Below the pieces are notes generated by a model that saw nothing but the letters and a program-made list of their open reading frames with translations, was not told where the DNA came from and ran no database searches. A program made the position numbers and the translations under genes. This document shows, piece by piece, positions 10,326-18,182 of a stretch of DNA of 64,000 nucleotides (the stretch's first letter is position 1; every line of letters begins with the position of its first letter). Location of the stretch: the NCBI GenBank assembly GCA_964631565.1, contig CAZVYJ010000004.1, positions 27,555 through 91,554 of the forward strand, given 5' to 3'. Origin of the DNA: CAZVYJ01 sp964631565 (GTDB taxonomy: Bacteria; Planctomycetota; Phycisphaerae; SM23-33).

Positions 10326-10841
10326 TCATTCATCTGTCTCCGCATCCACGTTTTCATCCTGTGCGGGTTTATCGAGAGCGTCCGTAACATCCGCCAGCAA
10401 GGAAATGCCTTCGCGCGTGTTCGTCACCAGCAGTTTACGGCTGCCCACCTGAAGGATATGCAGCGTTTTTCTGGGACCTATATGGGTTGTCTCCAGCACG
10501 CTCACCTTTTTGCCGGGTGAGATGCGCATTCGCGGCAGGATACGTTTGGCGAAAAACAGGGCTACCGGCCCGAGAACAAGGATTACCAGCACCGAGGCGA
10601 GAATCTGCCACAACATGTTCGGGCCGGCCTTATATTCGAAGTCTTTCAGGCTCTGCTCGCCGTTCCGCAGCGCAGGAGGGAGTTTGTCGTCGGGTTTTGT
10701 CGTTGCCTGGCTGGCTGGCGATTGCCTGGCGGAAGGTCTGGAGGCTTCCGTTGCGGGTTTGTTCGGCGCAAGACAGCCGGCAACCGACATGCCCATACAG
10801 GCCAGCATCATTGCTGTCAGAATCTTATGTCTCTTAATCAT
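10326..10841 (-). CDS. fliO: FliO-like flagellar assembly protein with a lipoprotein signal
   Basis: A 171-residue protein in the canonical FliO position before fliP. I chose the ATG at 10841 because it begins a classical lipoprotein signal with lipobox SVAGC (about residue 23). A low-complexity periplasmic linker follows, then one membrane segment (about residues 75-97, ASVLVILVLGPVALFFAKRI) and a cytoplasmic domain with a VLETTHIGPRKTLHILQVG pattern typical of FliO. FliO helps FliP assemble. A lipid-anchored N-terminus before the membrane helix is unusual for the family. A sigma-54-type promoter lies 45 bases upstream of this start. Confidence 0.88.
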   Translation of the reverse strand: MIKRHKILTAMMLACMGMSVAGCLAPNKPATEASRPSARQSPASQATTKPDDKLPPALRNGEQSLKDFEYKAGPNMLWQILASVLVILVLGPVALFFAKRILPRMRISPGKKVSVLETTHIGPRKTLHILQVGSRKLLVTNTREGISLLADVTDALDKPAQDENVDAETDE

Positions 10842-11016
10842 GCGATAAGTCCATAATGGTGGCGTAGAACTCACCGCACAACTTATGCACATGGCGTGCC
10901 AGAACGCGAAACCCCCTTAAACAATAGACTTACGTTCGTCGCCATGTTGAGATGGGGGATGAATTTCAGACAGGACGTCGAAAAAATTTACACTTTCAGC
11001 CTATGCGGCCGGGTGG
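10842..11016 (-). promoter_or_regulatory. fliN-fliO spacer carrying a sigma-54-type promoter
   Basis: The 175-base spacer is the largest gap inside the fli block. On the minus strand, 10901 down to 10886 reads TGGCACGCCATGTGCA. This matches the -24/-12 consensus TGGCACG-N4-TTGCW except for one T in the -12 box, with GG and GC correctly 12 bases apart. Transcription should start near 10875, about 35 bases ahead of fliO. It would give a second entry point for fliO to flgM, including fliA. Confidence 0.75.
10886..10901 (-). promoter_or_regulatory. second sigma-54-type promoter, before fliO
   Basis: TGGCACGCCATGTGCA on the minus strand matches the consensus in every position except the first T of the -12 TTGC box. 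GG-GC spacing is the standard 12. It lies 45 bases ahead of the fliO ATG. Confidence 0.72.
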
Positions 11017-11376
11017 TTATTGCCCCTTTGCCGCAGGAGAAGCTGAGATAATTTCGTCTATTCGCACACCCAGACGGTCACCGACAACTACCAGATGTCC
11101 TGTGGCGAATTCTATGCCTCGGAGATACAGGTTTACCGGCTCGCCGGCGCGTTTATCCAGCTTGATTACCGATCCTCGCCCAAGTTCCAGCAGTTCACTG
11201 ACAGTAAGTTCGACCTGCCCGAGATTCACTTTTACCGGCATTGTGGTATCCAGCAGTATGTCTATCTGTCCGGGCGGGCCGCCTGCCGAGACATTGGCGG
11301 CGACCGGCAGTTCCGCTTCATTTACTTCTACAGCCTGTTCTTCGACCTGTGTTTCCGTTGCCTGTGCCTCTGTCAT
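11017..11376 (-). CDS. fliN: flagellar motor switch protein FliN
   Basis: A 119-residue protein with a disordered acidic N-terminal 35 residues and one SpoA domain (residues about 40-110): ILLDTTMPVKVNLGQVELTV, then LGRGSVIKLDKRAGEPVNLY, and a GHLVVVGDRLGVRI ending. This is the standard C-ring component that binds FliM and FliH. It is separated from fliM by 50 bases and precedes fliO. Confidence 0.95.
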   Translation of the reverse strand: MTEAQATETQVEEQAVEVNEAELPVAANVSAGGPPGQIDILLDTTMPVKVNLGQVELTVSELLELGRGSVIKLDKRAGEPVNLYLRGIEFATGHLVVVGDRLGVRIDEIISASPAAKGQ

Positions 11377-11426
11377 GTTTACTATTCCTTACAAAGCCCG
11401 GGTCTGTATCCGGGCGATCGTTCCTG

Positions 11427-12398
11427 TTACTGGCCTGTAAGCCAGTCCTTAACCTGCATCGCGTAGTGACCCGCGAACCTGGTTGGAAAGGCCCTGAGCA
11501 CCGGCTGATTCTGGACCGAAACAATTCCAGTATCGCTCAGTTTGTTCGGCAGCAGAATCACGTCGCCTTTTTCAAGAGTCATAAGGTCGCGCGCTGATAT
11601 ATGTGCGGTGCCGAGCGTCGCAGTAGCCGTTATGGGAACCTTGCGAATGTGGGCCAGCATGTCTTTTCTGTTTTCTTCCCTGGATTTCTGTTTGCTGCCT
11701 GGTTCGGTCATAAGCGATTCGAGGAGGCTGCCGCTGACAATAACTGATACGGCGAAACTATCTTCGGCCGAGCCCAAGCCAAATGAAAGCTCGACGCAGA
11801 CTTCCGCTTTATCGCCCGATGGAGCATAGTCCGTCGGCAATAGTCGGTCACCGTGAGATAGTGCAGTCAGCCCTGCATCCAGAAAAGCGTTGGCCAGGCC
11901 TTCGCTCAGTGCCGCGAATATGTCCAGCAGCAGGGCCAATTCAAGTGCGGACGGCGGCGATCCCTCTTTTTTCTGAACATTACTGCCGCCCAGCAGCATT
12001 CCGACCCACGTGTCGGCTGTTTTCCTGTTAAGCACAATCATGCCGGCGGGATTTCCTTTGGCGGTCAGTTCCACGGCATGGCTGGACGTATCGGCTGCGA
12101 CATCGGTCAAACGCGAAGCGTAATGTTGCGATGCCTGCAGGCCGGTCATACTAACTTCGCCGCCAAGAAGTTCACTCAACGATTTCGATATCGCCGCTGC
12201 CGCCCGTTCGGTGAAACGTCCGGCTTTGTCAAGCTGGTCATGAGTGAAGAAATATGGTTTCGACCAGTCGTAATCCATCACCTCGGCATCGGTTTTTGCG
12301 GCGGATTTTCTGGTTCTGGCAGCCTGTATAAGCTGCTTGATTATGCCGCCTCCGAATTGTTCAGGTGATTGATCCAATTTATTGTATCGTCCATTCAC
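11427..12398 (-). CDS. fliM: flagellar motor switch protein FliM
   Basis: A 323-residue switch-complex protein. The middle domain runs from about residue 55 to 240 and carries the LLGGS signature used for the FliG contact. The C-terminal SpoA domain (residues about 250-320) shows ISARDLMTLEKGDVILLPNK. The extreme N-terminus reads YNKLDQSPEQFGGGIIKQL and lacks the usual LSQxEIDALL peptide that binds phospho-CheY. The gene overlaps the fliL stop by 20 bases. Confidence 0.93.
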   Translation of the reverse strand: MNGRYNKLDQSPEQFGGGIIKQLIQAARTRKSAAKTDAEVMDYDWSKPYFFTHDQLDKAGRFTERAAAAISKSLSELLGGEVSMTGLQASQHYASRLTDVAADTSSHAVELTAKGNPAGMIVLNRKTADTWVGMLLGGSNVQKKEGSPPSALELALLLDIFAALSEGLANAFLDAGLTALSHGDRLLPTDYAPSGDKAEVCVELSFGLGSAEDSFAVSVIVSGSLLESLMTEPGSKQKSREENRKDMLAHIRKVPITATATLGTAHISARDLMTLEKGDVILLPNKLSDTGIVSVQNQPVLRAFPTRFAGHYAMQVKDWLTGQ

Positions 12399-12885
12399 TG
12401 TGTGTTACGTTGGCTATGAGACCCTTGCTGTCTGGCCAAAGCATGTGGTTAAACTCGTCCTGAACCTCGCGGAGAATCTTGTTGTGATTCTTTTTTCCGC
12501 GGACGTCATCCAGGTCGCAGTCGGCGAGGTAGGTTATCAGCCAGCTTGTGAGTTCCGGTTTTTTCTCTTCTATGCGTTCTTTGGCCGCATCGTAATAGTC
12601 CGGATGAATACCCAGCATCAGCTTGACCTGTATGAACCGAGTCAATCTCGGGTCGTTGAGGTTCACTGTCACGAGATCGAAGTTGTAATACTGATATTTC
12701 TCGGTGGACGAGTTGGATATGTCCGCAAGCGGATCCGCGTTCGAGCCGCCCGAGCCGCCTACAAGCTTGGCCGCCGTTATTCCAGTACCGACAGCAAGCA
12801 CAAAAACGCCTGCAGCCATTATCAGGAACATCGAAGATTTGGGTTGTTCCGCACCCGCGTCTGGAGAAATATTTTCATCTGCCAT
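12379..12885 (-). CDS. fliL: flagellar basal-body protein FliL
   Basis: A 168-residue single-pass membrane protein: short cytoplasmic start, membrane helix at about residues 20-43 (MFLIMAAGVFVLAVGTGITA), a linker, and a periplasmic domain with the FliL pattern YYNFDLVTVNLNDPRLTRFI. FliL surrounds the stator units and tunes torque. It lies between motB2 and fliM; 3 bases separate it from the upstream gene and it overlaps fliM by 20 bases. Confidence 0.9.
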   Translation of the reverse strand: MADENISPDAGAEQPKSSMFLIMAAGVFVLAVGTGITAAKLVGGSGGSNADPLADISNSSTEKYQYYNFDLVTVNLNDPRLTRFIQVKLMLGIHPDYYDAAKERIEEKKPELTSWLITYLADCDLDDVRGKKNHNKILREVQDEFNHMLWPDSKGLIANVTHSEWTIQ

Positions 12886-12888
12886 TTT

Positions 12889-13635
12889 TCAGCCCTTTGT
12901 TGAGACTACGATGACTATGAAAGACTTCTGCGGTTCAAGGCCGAGCCTCTTACGGATTTCTTCGCCGCCGCCCTGGCCCCACGCGACGATTTTCACTTCT
13001 GTGTCTTTTGCTTCGGGCGACAAGGCTTTTTCGAGTTCCTTTTTAACGATCCTGGCTCGCCCGAGCGAAATTTCCCACTGGTCCCTGATTTTTTCACAAT
13101 CGGCCGCCATGCCCATTACGTAAATTTCTGAATTCGGTTTAAGCACCGGTCCGAAACTTTCGGCGAGACTTCTGATTTCCGCTTCACCGGCGATGTTGAG
13201 GGCTATCTGGCCCCTTTCAAAGATTATCGAAGTCGGATACGGTGTAATTGAAAGTTTTTCCTGTTCGCGAGATTGCGTTTTGACAGCTTTCTGGATGGCA
13301 CTGAAGGCTTCGGCAATCTTGAGGGCGTCGCGGTCTATAAGCCTTTTCTGGACCGGGTCTTTATCATCCTGTTCTACAGAATACTTCTCTTTTTGATACT
13401 GCAGTTCGGGTTTATTTTCCTTGCCCAGAAATATATTGGGTATTCCAAGCCCCCGGATTGCGCGCCTGAACGATCCCTGGCCCAGGAAAAACAGTTCCGG
13501 GTCCTGCGTATGCGCAAACGACTGGAGCAGAACAAAGAACGCCAGCAGCAGCGTCACCATGTCGGAGAATGACACCAGCCAGGCCGGCGCTCCGGGGTCT
13601 CCTTCTTCCTGTTTTGTGCGTTGCTTTGATTTCAA
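12889..13635 (-). CDS. motB: MotB-family stator protein (second of two)
   Basis: A 248-residue MotB/OmpA-type protein. The single membrane helix at about residues 20-42 contains the proton-accepting aspartate in VSFSDMVTLLLAFFVLLQSF. The C-terminal part (about residues 125-245) is an OmpA-like peptidoglycan-binding domain with FERGQIALNIAGEAEIRSLA and a later LGRARIVKKELEKAL segment. The upstream gene encodes a second MotB-like protein, and the two overlap by 4 bases, so both are probably made together with MotA. Confidence 0.9.
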   Translation of the reverse strand: MKSKQRTKQEEGDPGAPAWLVSFSDMVTLLLAFFVLLQSFAHTQDPELFFLGQGSFRRAIRGLGIPNIFLGKENKPELQYQKEKYSVEQDDKDPVQKRLIDRDALKIAEAFSAIQKAVKTQSREQEKLSITPYPTSIIFERGQIALNIAGEAEIRSLAESFGPVLKPNSEIYVMGMAADCEKIRDQWEISLGRARIVKKELEKALSPEAKDTEVKIVAWGQGGGEEIRKRLGLEPQKSFIVIVVSTKG

Positions 13636-14312
13636 TGGAGTATGCTCTTGGCCATAAGGGTTATTTCCATAACCGGCTCGGCCGACTTTAAGGCATTGTC
13701 AGAGGGACGATCAGCCAAAGTGAACCTGTCGCCTGAAATTCCCTCTCTGTAAATCAGAAAATCGATTATTTTCCATGCCCTCATGAAAGACTCGCTGTCG
13801 TCTTCCGTAAAACCGTCACCTACGCCTTGGGCTACTACGATCTGGCTGGTCGGCATGTATCTCATATAGCCGGCCATCTTGTGAAGATGGTCTCTGCCTG
13901 ATGCGGTCAGGCAGCTGCCGCGTCCATAAAAAAGCTCCCGGCTGCTTATGCAAAACGTCTGCCGTCCCATGAACGCCTCATTACTGAGATCGATGTCCGG
14001 GCTGCGAATCTCGTCCATGCTCTTTATTTCTTTTTCGATGGATTCCTTCTCCGCCCCAGCTGCGGTTCGGTCATAATCGACCCGGATGGGTTTGACGGTC
14101 GAGTCGTTTCTTTCCTTGGCTATAGGGAAAAAGGAAGTAAAAGACCGCGACCTGAAAATACCTCTCAATTGCGACAGCTCCACCTCTTCAAACGACGAAA
14201 ACGAAAGCAGCATGACGAAGAAACACAGCAGCAGCGTCATGCAGTCGCTGAATGTGACAATCCATGCCGGCGCGCCGGGGGAGGAATCTTCTGTTTTGCG
14301 TTTTTTCGCCAT
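13632..14312 (-). CDS. motB: MotB-like stator protein (first of two)
   Basis: A 226-residue protein immediately after motA (it starts one base before the motA stop region). The membrane helix carries VTFSDCMTLLLCFFVMLLSF with the conserved aspartate. The periplasmic part is more divergent than in its neighbour: an FYGRGSCLTASGRDHLHKMA segment marks the OmpA-like domain start, but the usual G..D...N...S..RA signature is degenerate (GVGDGFTEDD then SFMRAWKIIDFL). This may bind peptidoglycan differently or serve as a partner in a hetero-dimer. Confidence 0.85.
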   Translation of the reverse strand: MAKKRKTEDSSPGAPAWIVTFSDCMTLLLCFFVMLLSFSSFEEVELSQLRGIFRSRSFTSFFPIAKERNDSTVKPIRVDYDRTAAGAEKESIEKEIKSMDEIRSPDIDLSNEAFMGRQTFCISSRELFYGRGSCLTASGRDHLHKMAGYMRYMPTSQIVVAQGVGDGFTEDDSESFMRAWKIIDFLIYREGISGDRFTLADRPSDNALKSAEPVMEITLMAKSILH

Positions 14313-15083
14313 TTAAATTTTCGGCTTCAGGTCTTCACGGTGCTTGTTTGATATAAACGCCTGCATTCTTTCACGGACTCCGGTCGGACTTTCGCCCCTG
14401 ACCAGACCCATGACGCCCTGGACGATCATTTCCCTGGTGATGCTTTCCTTTTTCGAACGGATTCCAAGCTTGCCTGCGAGCGGAATGAATACCAGGTTTG
14501 ACAGCAGCGCGCCGTAAAAGGTCGTTATAAGAGCAGTAGCCATGCCGCCGCCTATCTGCGACGGGTCCTTAAGGTTGCCGAGCATCTGCACCAGGCCTAT
14601 CAGCGTTCCTATCATGCCGAAAGCAGGCGCACTGGCACCCATGAACTCGAGTATCTTTTTGCCGGTCGCATGCCTTTCCTGAAGATATTCTATTTCCGTA
14701 GCGAGAGATTCATCGATGGCCTCTTCCTTCTGTCCGTCGATGACCAGCTGCAGGGCTTTGATCATAAACGGGTCGTGAACAGAGGCGAGTTGCTGCTCCA
14801 GAGCCAGTACGCCGTCGCGGCGATTGATGGCGGCATAGTTGACCATCTGCTGGATGAGATCCTGGTCCGACGGCAGCTTGTAGAAAAGGGTTTTCTTGAT
14901 GATCGAAAAGATGCCCATTACCTGTCCCAGTGAAAAATGCATCAGCGTTGCGGATATCATGCCTCCGACTGTTATCAGCATCGACGGTATGTGAAAAAAT
15001 ACCCCTGACTCGCCGCCGGCGATGATAGATACCGTGATGCATAGAAAGCCGCAGAAAACGCCTATAAGTGTTGCGATGTCCAT
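14313..15083 (-). CDS. motA: flagellar stator protein MotA
   Basis: A 256-residue MotA with four membrane helices: two at the N-terminus (residues 1-50) and two in about 145-200, with a cytoplasmic loop between (residues 60-140) that carries charged residues for rotor contact. The third helix starts MGASAPAFGMIGTLIGLVQM, the family signature. Proton or sodium use cannot be told from sequence alone. It stands ahead of the two motB genes. Confidence 0.95.
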   Translation of the reverse strand: MDIATLIGVFCGFLCITVSIIAGGESGVFFHIPSMLITVGGMISATLMHFSLGQVMGIFSIIKKTLFYKLPSDQDLIQQMVNYAAINRRDGVLALEQQLASVHDPFMIKALQLVIDGQKEEAIDESLATEIEYLQERHATGKKILEFMGASAPAFGMIGTLIGLVQMLGNLKDPSQIGGGMATALITTFYGALLSNLVFIPLAGKLGIRSKKESITREMIVQGVMGLVRGESPTGVRERMQAFISNKHREDLKPKI

Positions 15084-15110
15084 TTTGGTTAACCTTCTGC
15101 TGCGATCAGG

Positions 15111-15740
15111 CTATCCTTCCTGCTTGGTGATTTTCTTCATCTTTTCACAAAGCCTTGCCGCAATGTCCTTGTCTATTTCCGCGATGAGTTTGGCGGCGGT
15201 CCGGTCGGACATGTAGTGAAGAATTTTCACAACGTCGTTTTCCTGTCCGTTCTCGCACATGGTGGTAAGTTTTTCGCTGCCCTTCACGGCGTCCATTTTT
15301 TCATAGATGGTTGCAATGCGCTTGAGGTTGTCCTCCTCCTGCTGGGCTATCACAATTCTGCTTCGCATGGCCTCCGCCTGGGCTTCCTTCAACTGCGTTA
15401 TCGGGTTCACAAGCTGAACGCGAAGGCGCTCAAGTTCCTTGATCTGTTTTTGAAGTTCCTCGCTGGCGATACGGTGCCTCTTCTGCTCCTCCTCAAACTG
15501 CTGTTTTTCGCGCTTAAGTTCGCTTATCTGGTGACGCAGCTCTTTAGTCAGCTCATCTATCATCTTTTCGTTAGGCCTCAACTGGTCGGTCAGCGGCACG
15601 CCCGTCTCTGCAGAAACGATTTCCTCCTCTTTGTTGGCGACTTGGTCGCCGGGACCGCTGAGCAAAAGGGTAATCATGAACGAACCGGCGAAACCCAAGA
15701 TTGCTACTCCCGCCAGAATGATGATTTTTTTCACAGACAT
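15111..15740 (-). CDS. MotE-like coiled-coil protein
   Basis: A 209-residue protein with an N-terminal membrane anchor (residues 5-28), a long coiled coil (about 50-150), and a helical C-terminal end (MCENGQENDVVKILHYMSDRT then AAKLIAEIDKDIAARLCEKM). The last part matches the MgtE-N-like / MotE pattern, in which a flagellar locus protein acts as a chaperone for the stator-associated MotC. It lies between fliJ and motA, the usual place for this protein in alpha-proteobacteria and some Firmicutes. FliK is not seen next to it. Confidence 0.75.
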   Translation of the reverse strand: MSVKKIIILAGVAILGFAGSFMITLLLSGPGDQVANKEEEIVSAETGVPLTDQLRPNEKMIDELTKELRHQISELKREKQQFEEEQKRHRIASEELQKQIKELERLRVQLVNPITQLKEAQAEAMRSRIVIAQQEEDNLKRIATIYEKMDAVKGSEKLTTMCENGQENDVVKILHYMSDRTAAKLIAEIDKDIAARLCEKMKKITKQEG

Positions 15741-15751
15741 TTCTGTGCTCC

Positions 15752-16219
15752 TTATCTGCCGCTTTTTACGGTCCGCTCTGCAGCCCTGCGTGCGAATGCA
15801 AGATGAGCGCTCTCATCCAGCTGCTGCTGCTCGATTTTGACCTGCTCTCTCATATGGGCCTGCCTTGCTTCTTCGCAGAGGCGTTCCAGTGTTTCCCGTT
15901 TTGCTTTAACCTTCACAAACTCGTTTCTTTTGATATTTCTTTCATGCTCCAGCTGCTTTAGTTCCTGCTTCAGCTTTTTGATTTCATTCTCGCTGGTGGA
16001 ACTGTGCTTCAGGAACACTTCCTGTTTTTTCATTCGTTCTTCAAATTTCATTTCGGCCAGTTCGCTCAGAAGCGAACTCAGCATCGTTTCGATACGCAGC
16101 ACTTTGTGCCTTGCCGCGACAATCTTCCGCGAGATTTCAAGCAGCTCAGCCTTGACCGCAATCTCCCGCTGCCGCGTCACATCCAGCAATCTTTGCAAAG
16201 GCCACTTGAACCGTTTCAC
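15752..16219 (-). CDS. fliJ: flagellar export chaperone FliJ
   Basis: A 155-residue protein that is almost entirely coiled coil, starting FKWPLQRLLDVTRQREIAVK. The 'F.F.LQ.LLD.R...E' start, K/E/R/Q-rich helices and gene order after fliI identify FliJ, the stalk of the export ATPase. Sequence conservation of this family is always low, so the call relies partly on order. Confidence 0.88.
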   Translation of the reverse strand: MKRFKWPLQRLLDVTRQREIAVKAELLEISRKIVAARHKVLRIETMLSSLLSELAEMKFEERMKKQEVFLKHSSTSENEIKKLKQELKQLEHERNIKRNEFVKVKAKRETLERLCEEARQAHMREQVKIEQQQLDESAHLAFARRAAERTVKSGR

Positions 16220-16272
16220 ACTGATACCTTTTTCAGGCTGCCTTCAGTAAATGCGGCCCGGTTATTCTTTTA

Positions 16273-17619
16273 TCACTCAGCCGGCATGATGAAATCCCAT
16301 GCCGACGTGATGTCGCAAAGCGACTTGATAGTGCTCTGATAGTCCGACCGCCGTCCTGTCGGCTGAACCAGAAACTCCTTAACCCTGTCGATGAGCGAAA
16401 TAGCCTTGTCTATGCGGCGGTTGCTGCCCGGCACAAACGCGCCGATGTTTATCAGGTCTTCTGCGCCCAGGTAGGTCGCGTAAATGGCCTTGAACCTCTG
16501 CGCAGCTACCAGATGCTGCTTGTCTGTGACGGAAGGCATGAGCCTGCTGACCGACTGCAGAATATCCACGGCCGGGTAATGGCCGACTTCCGCCAGCTTG
16601 CGTGACAGAACGATATGCCCGTCAAGCAGCGAACGCACACAATCCGCCACCGGATCGTTCATATCGTCGCCTTCGACCAGAATGGTGAATATTCCGGTTA
16701 TGCTGCCTTTTGCCGTGGCGCCCAGCCGCTCGGTGAGCTTCGGCAGCAGGCTGAACACGCTTGGACAATAACCCTTGGTGGTAGGCGGTTCGCCGGCTGC
16801 CAGGCCGATTTCACGCTGAGCCTGCGCAAACCTGGTGAGCGAATCCATCATCAGCATAACGTGCTTGCCATGGTCGCGGAAATATTCGGCGATGGTTGTA
16901 GCTGTGAAGGCAGCCTTGACCCGCTGCATCGGAGATGCGTCCGAAGTTGCAACCACGACCACGCTGCGGGCGAGGCCTTCCCGACCAAGCGACTCGTCGA
17001 GAAACTGCTGAACTTCTCTGCCTCGCTCGCCCACAAGGGCGAGAACGTTCACATCCGCCTCGCTGGCGCGGGCTATTTCGCCAAGCAGGGTGCTCTTGCC
17101 GACGCCGGCTCCGGCGAAGATTCCGATTCGCTGTCCCTGGCCGCATGTAAGCAGCCCGTCGAACGCCCGTATGCCGAAAGGCAGCGGCCTGGTTATTTTT
17201 TTTCTGCTGAGCGGCGGCGGCGAGGTGTTATCAAGCGATCTTGTTTCGGTACCGATCAGCGGTCCCTTGTCGTCGATCGGCCTGCCCAGGCCGTCGATTA
17301 CGCGACCGAGAATTTCCGGCCCCAGCGTTATGCATCTTGGCTGGTCGAAGACCATGACACGGTCGTTCGGCCGAATGCCCTCTATGCTTTCAAGCGGAAG
17401 AAGAATGCGGTTTTCGTTATGGAATCCAACGACCTCCGCCATAACCAGCCTGTTATCGCTCATGGCTATCTGGCAGAGCTGCCCGATGCCGACCGGCGGC
17501 CCCTTGGACTCGACGGCCATACCTGCAACGCGCACCACCGAGCCCCTGCACGGCATGAGGTCCAGCCGGCTGAGTTTCTTATGGAACTTGTTGAGGTTAA
17601 TAACCGACATATTTATCAC
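16273..17619 (-). CDS. fliI: flagellum-specific export ATPase FliI
   Basis: A 448-residue F1-beta-like ATPase. The Walker A motif GAGVGKST is at residues 170-177, Walker B lies in HVMLMMDSLTRFAQAQREIG, and the family segments LVGERGREVQQFLDESLG and EPPTTKGYCPSVFSLLP are intact. It powers or gates flagellar export together with FliH and FliJ. The start is GTG at 17619, overlapping the fliH stop by 4 bases. An ATG three codons later is possible, but its spacing to the AAAGG is longer. Confidence 0.97.
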   Translation of the reverse strand: MINMSVINLNKFHKKLSRLDLMPCRGSVVRVAGMAVESKGPPVGIGQLCQIAMSDNRLVMAEVVGFHNENRILLPLESIEGIRPNDRVMVFDQPRCITLGPEILGRVIDGLGRPIDDKGPLIGTETRSLDNTSPPPLSRKKITRPLPFGIRAFDGLLTCGQGQRIGIFAGAGVGKSTLLGEIARASEADVNVLALVGERGREVQQFLDESLGREGLARSVVVVATSDASPMQRVKAAFTATTIAEYFRDHGKHVMLMMDSLTRFAQAQREIGLAAGEPPTTKGYCPSVFSLLPKLTERLGATAKGSITGIFTILVEGDDMNDPVADCVRSLLDGHIVLSRKLAEVGHYPAVDILQSVSRLMPSVTDKQHLVAAQRFKAIYATYLGAEDLINIGAFVPGSNRRIDKAISLIDRVKEFLVQPTGRRSDYQSTIKSLCDITSAWDFIMPAE

Positions 17620-18182
17620 GAACCTTTCAGTGCGTCGGCGATGTTCCGCAGGCCGGCGCCTATCGACGATTCAACGCATCCTTCCGCCGTTTCCAGGAGG
17701 CATTCAGCCTTGTTCACGCACGGGTCGGCGATGAATTTCATGCCTGCGGCTTCCGACTGCGGCGACCGGCCCATCTCACAACGCGCCCAATCTTCCGGAT
17801 TCAGGTGCACCACGACTTCCTTGCGTGACGGAACGTGAAGCAGTGCTTCTTTTACGATAGGTTCTATTTCGTACTTATCCGCCTGTATTTCCTGCATGAG
17901 GACCTTGTTGGCTATTCCGACAGCCAGGTCCACAAGTTCATGTTCGGCATCCTGCAGCACTTTCTGCTGAAGCTGCGCGAGTTCCAGCAGCGCATTTTCC
18001 AAGGCCGCTCTGGCGTTCTGCATTTCAGCGGTTTCCTGCTCCAGCATCGCAATCTGCCTTGCAAGCTGTTCGCTCTGGGCTGCTGCGATATCCGCCTGCT
18101 TCTGCGCGGCGGAAGCTTCGGCGCCGGCCAATTCGGCGGCAATCAGCGGACCCGGCAACTGGATTGTCATCTGAACCGTCAT
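17616..18182 (-). CDS. fliH: flagellar export protein FliH
   Basis: A 188-residue protein: N-terminal A/Q/E-rich coiled coil to about residue 80, then a C-terminal domain with VDLAVGIANKVLMQEIQ and VKEALLHVPSRKEVVVHLNP, the V-ATPase E-like fold of FliH. It is the negative regulator and stator stalk of FliI. Its start overlaps the fliG stop and its stop overlaps the fliI start, each by 4 bases. Confidence 0.93.
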   Translation of the reverse strand: MTVQMTIQLPGPLIAAELAGAEASAAQKQADIAAAQSEQLARQIAMLEQETAEMQNARAALENALLELAQLQQKVLQDAEHELVDLAVGIANKVLMQEIQADKYEIEPIVKEALLHVPSRKEVVVHLNPEDWARCEMGRSPQSEAAGMKFIADPCVNKAECLLETAEGCVESSIGAGLRNIADALKGS

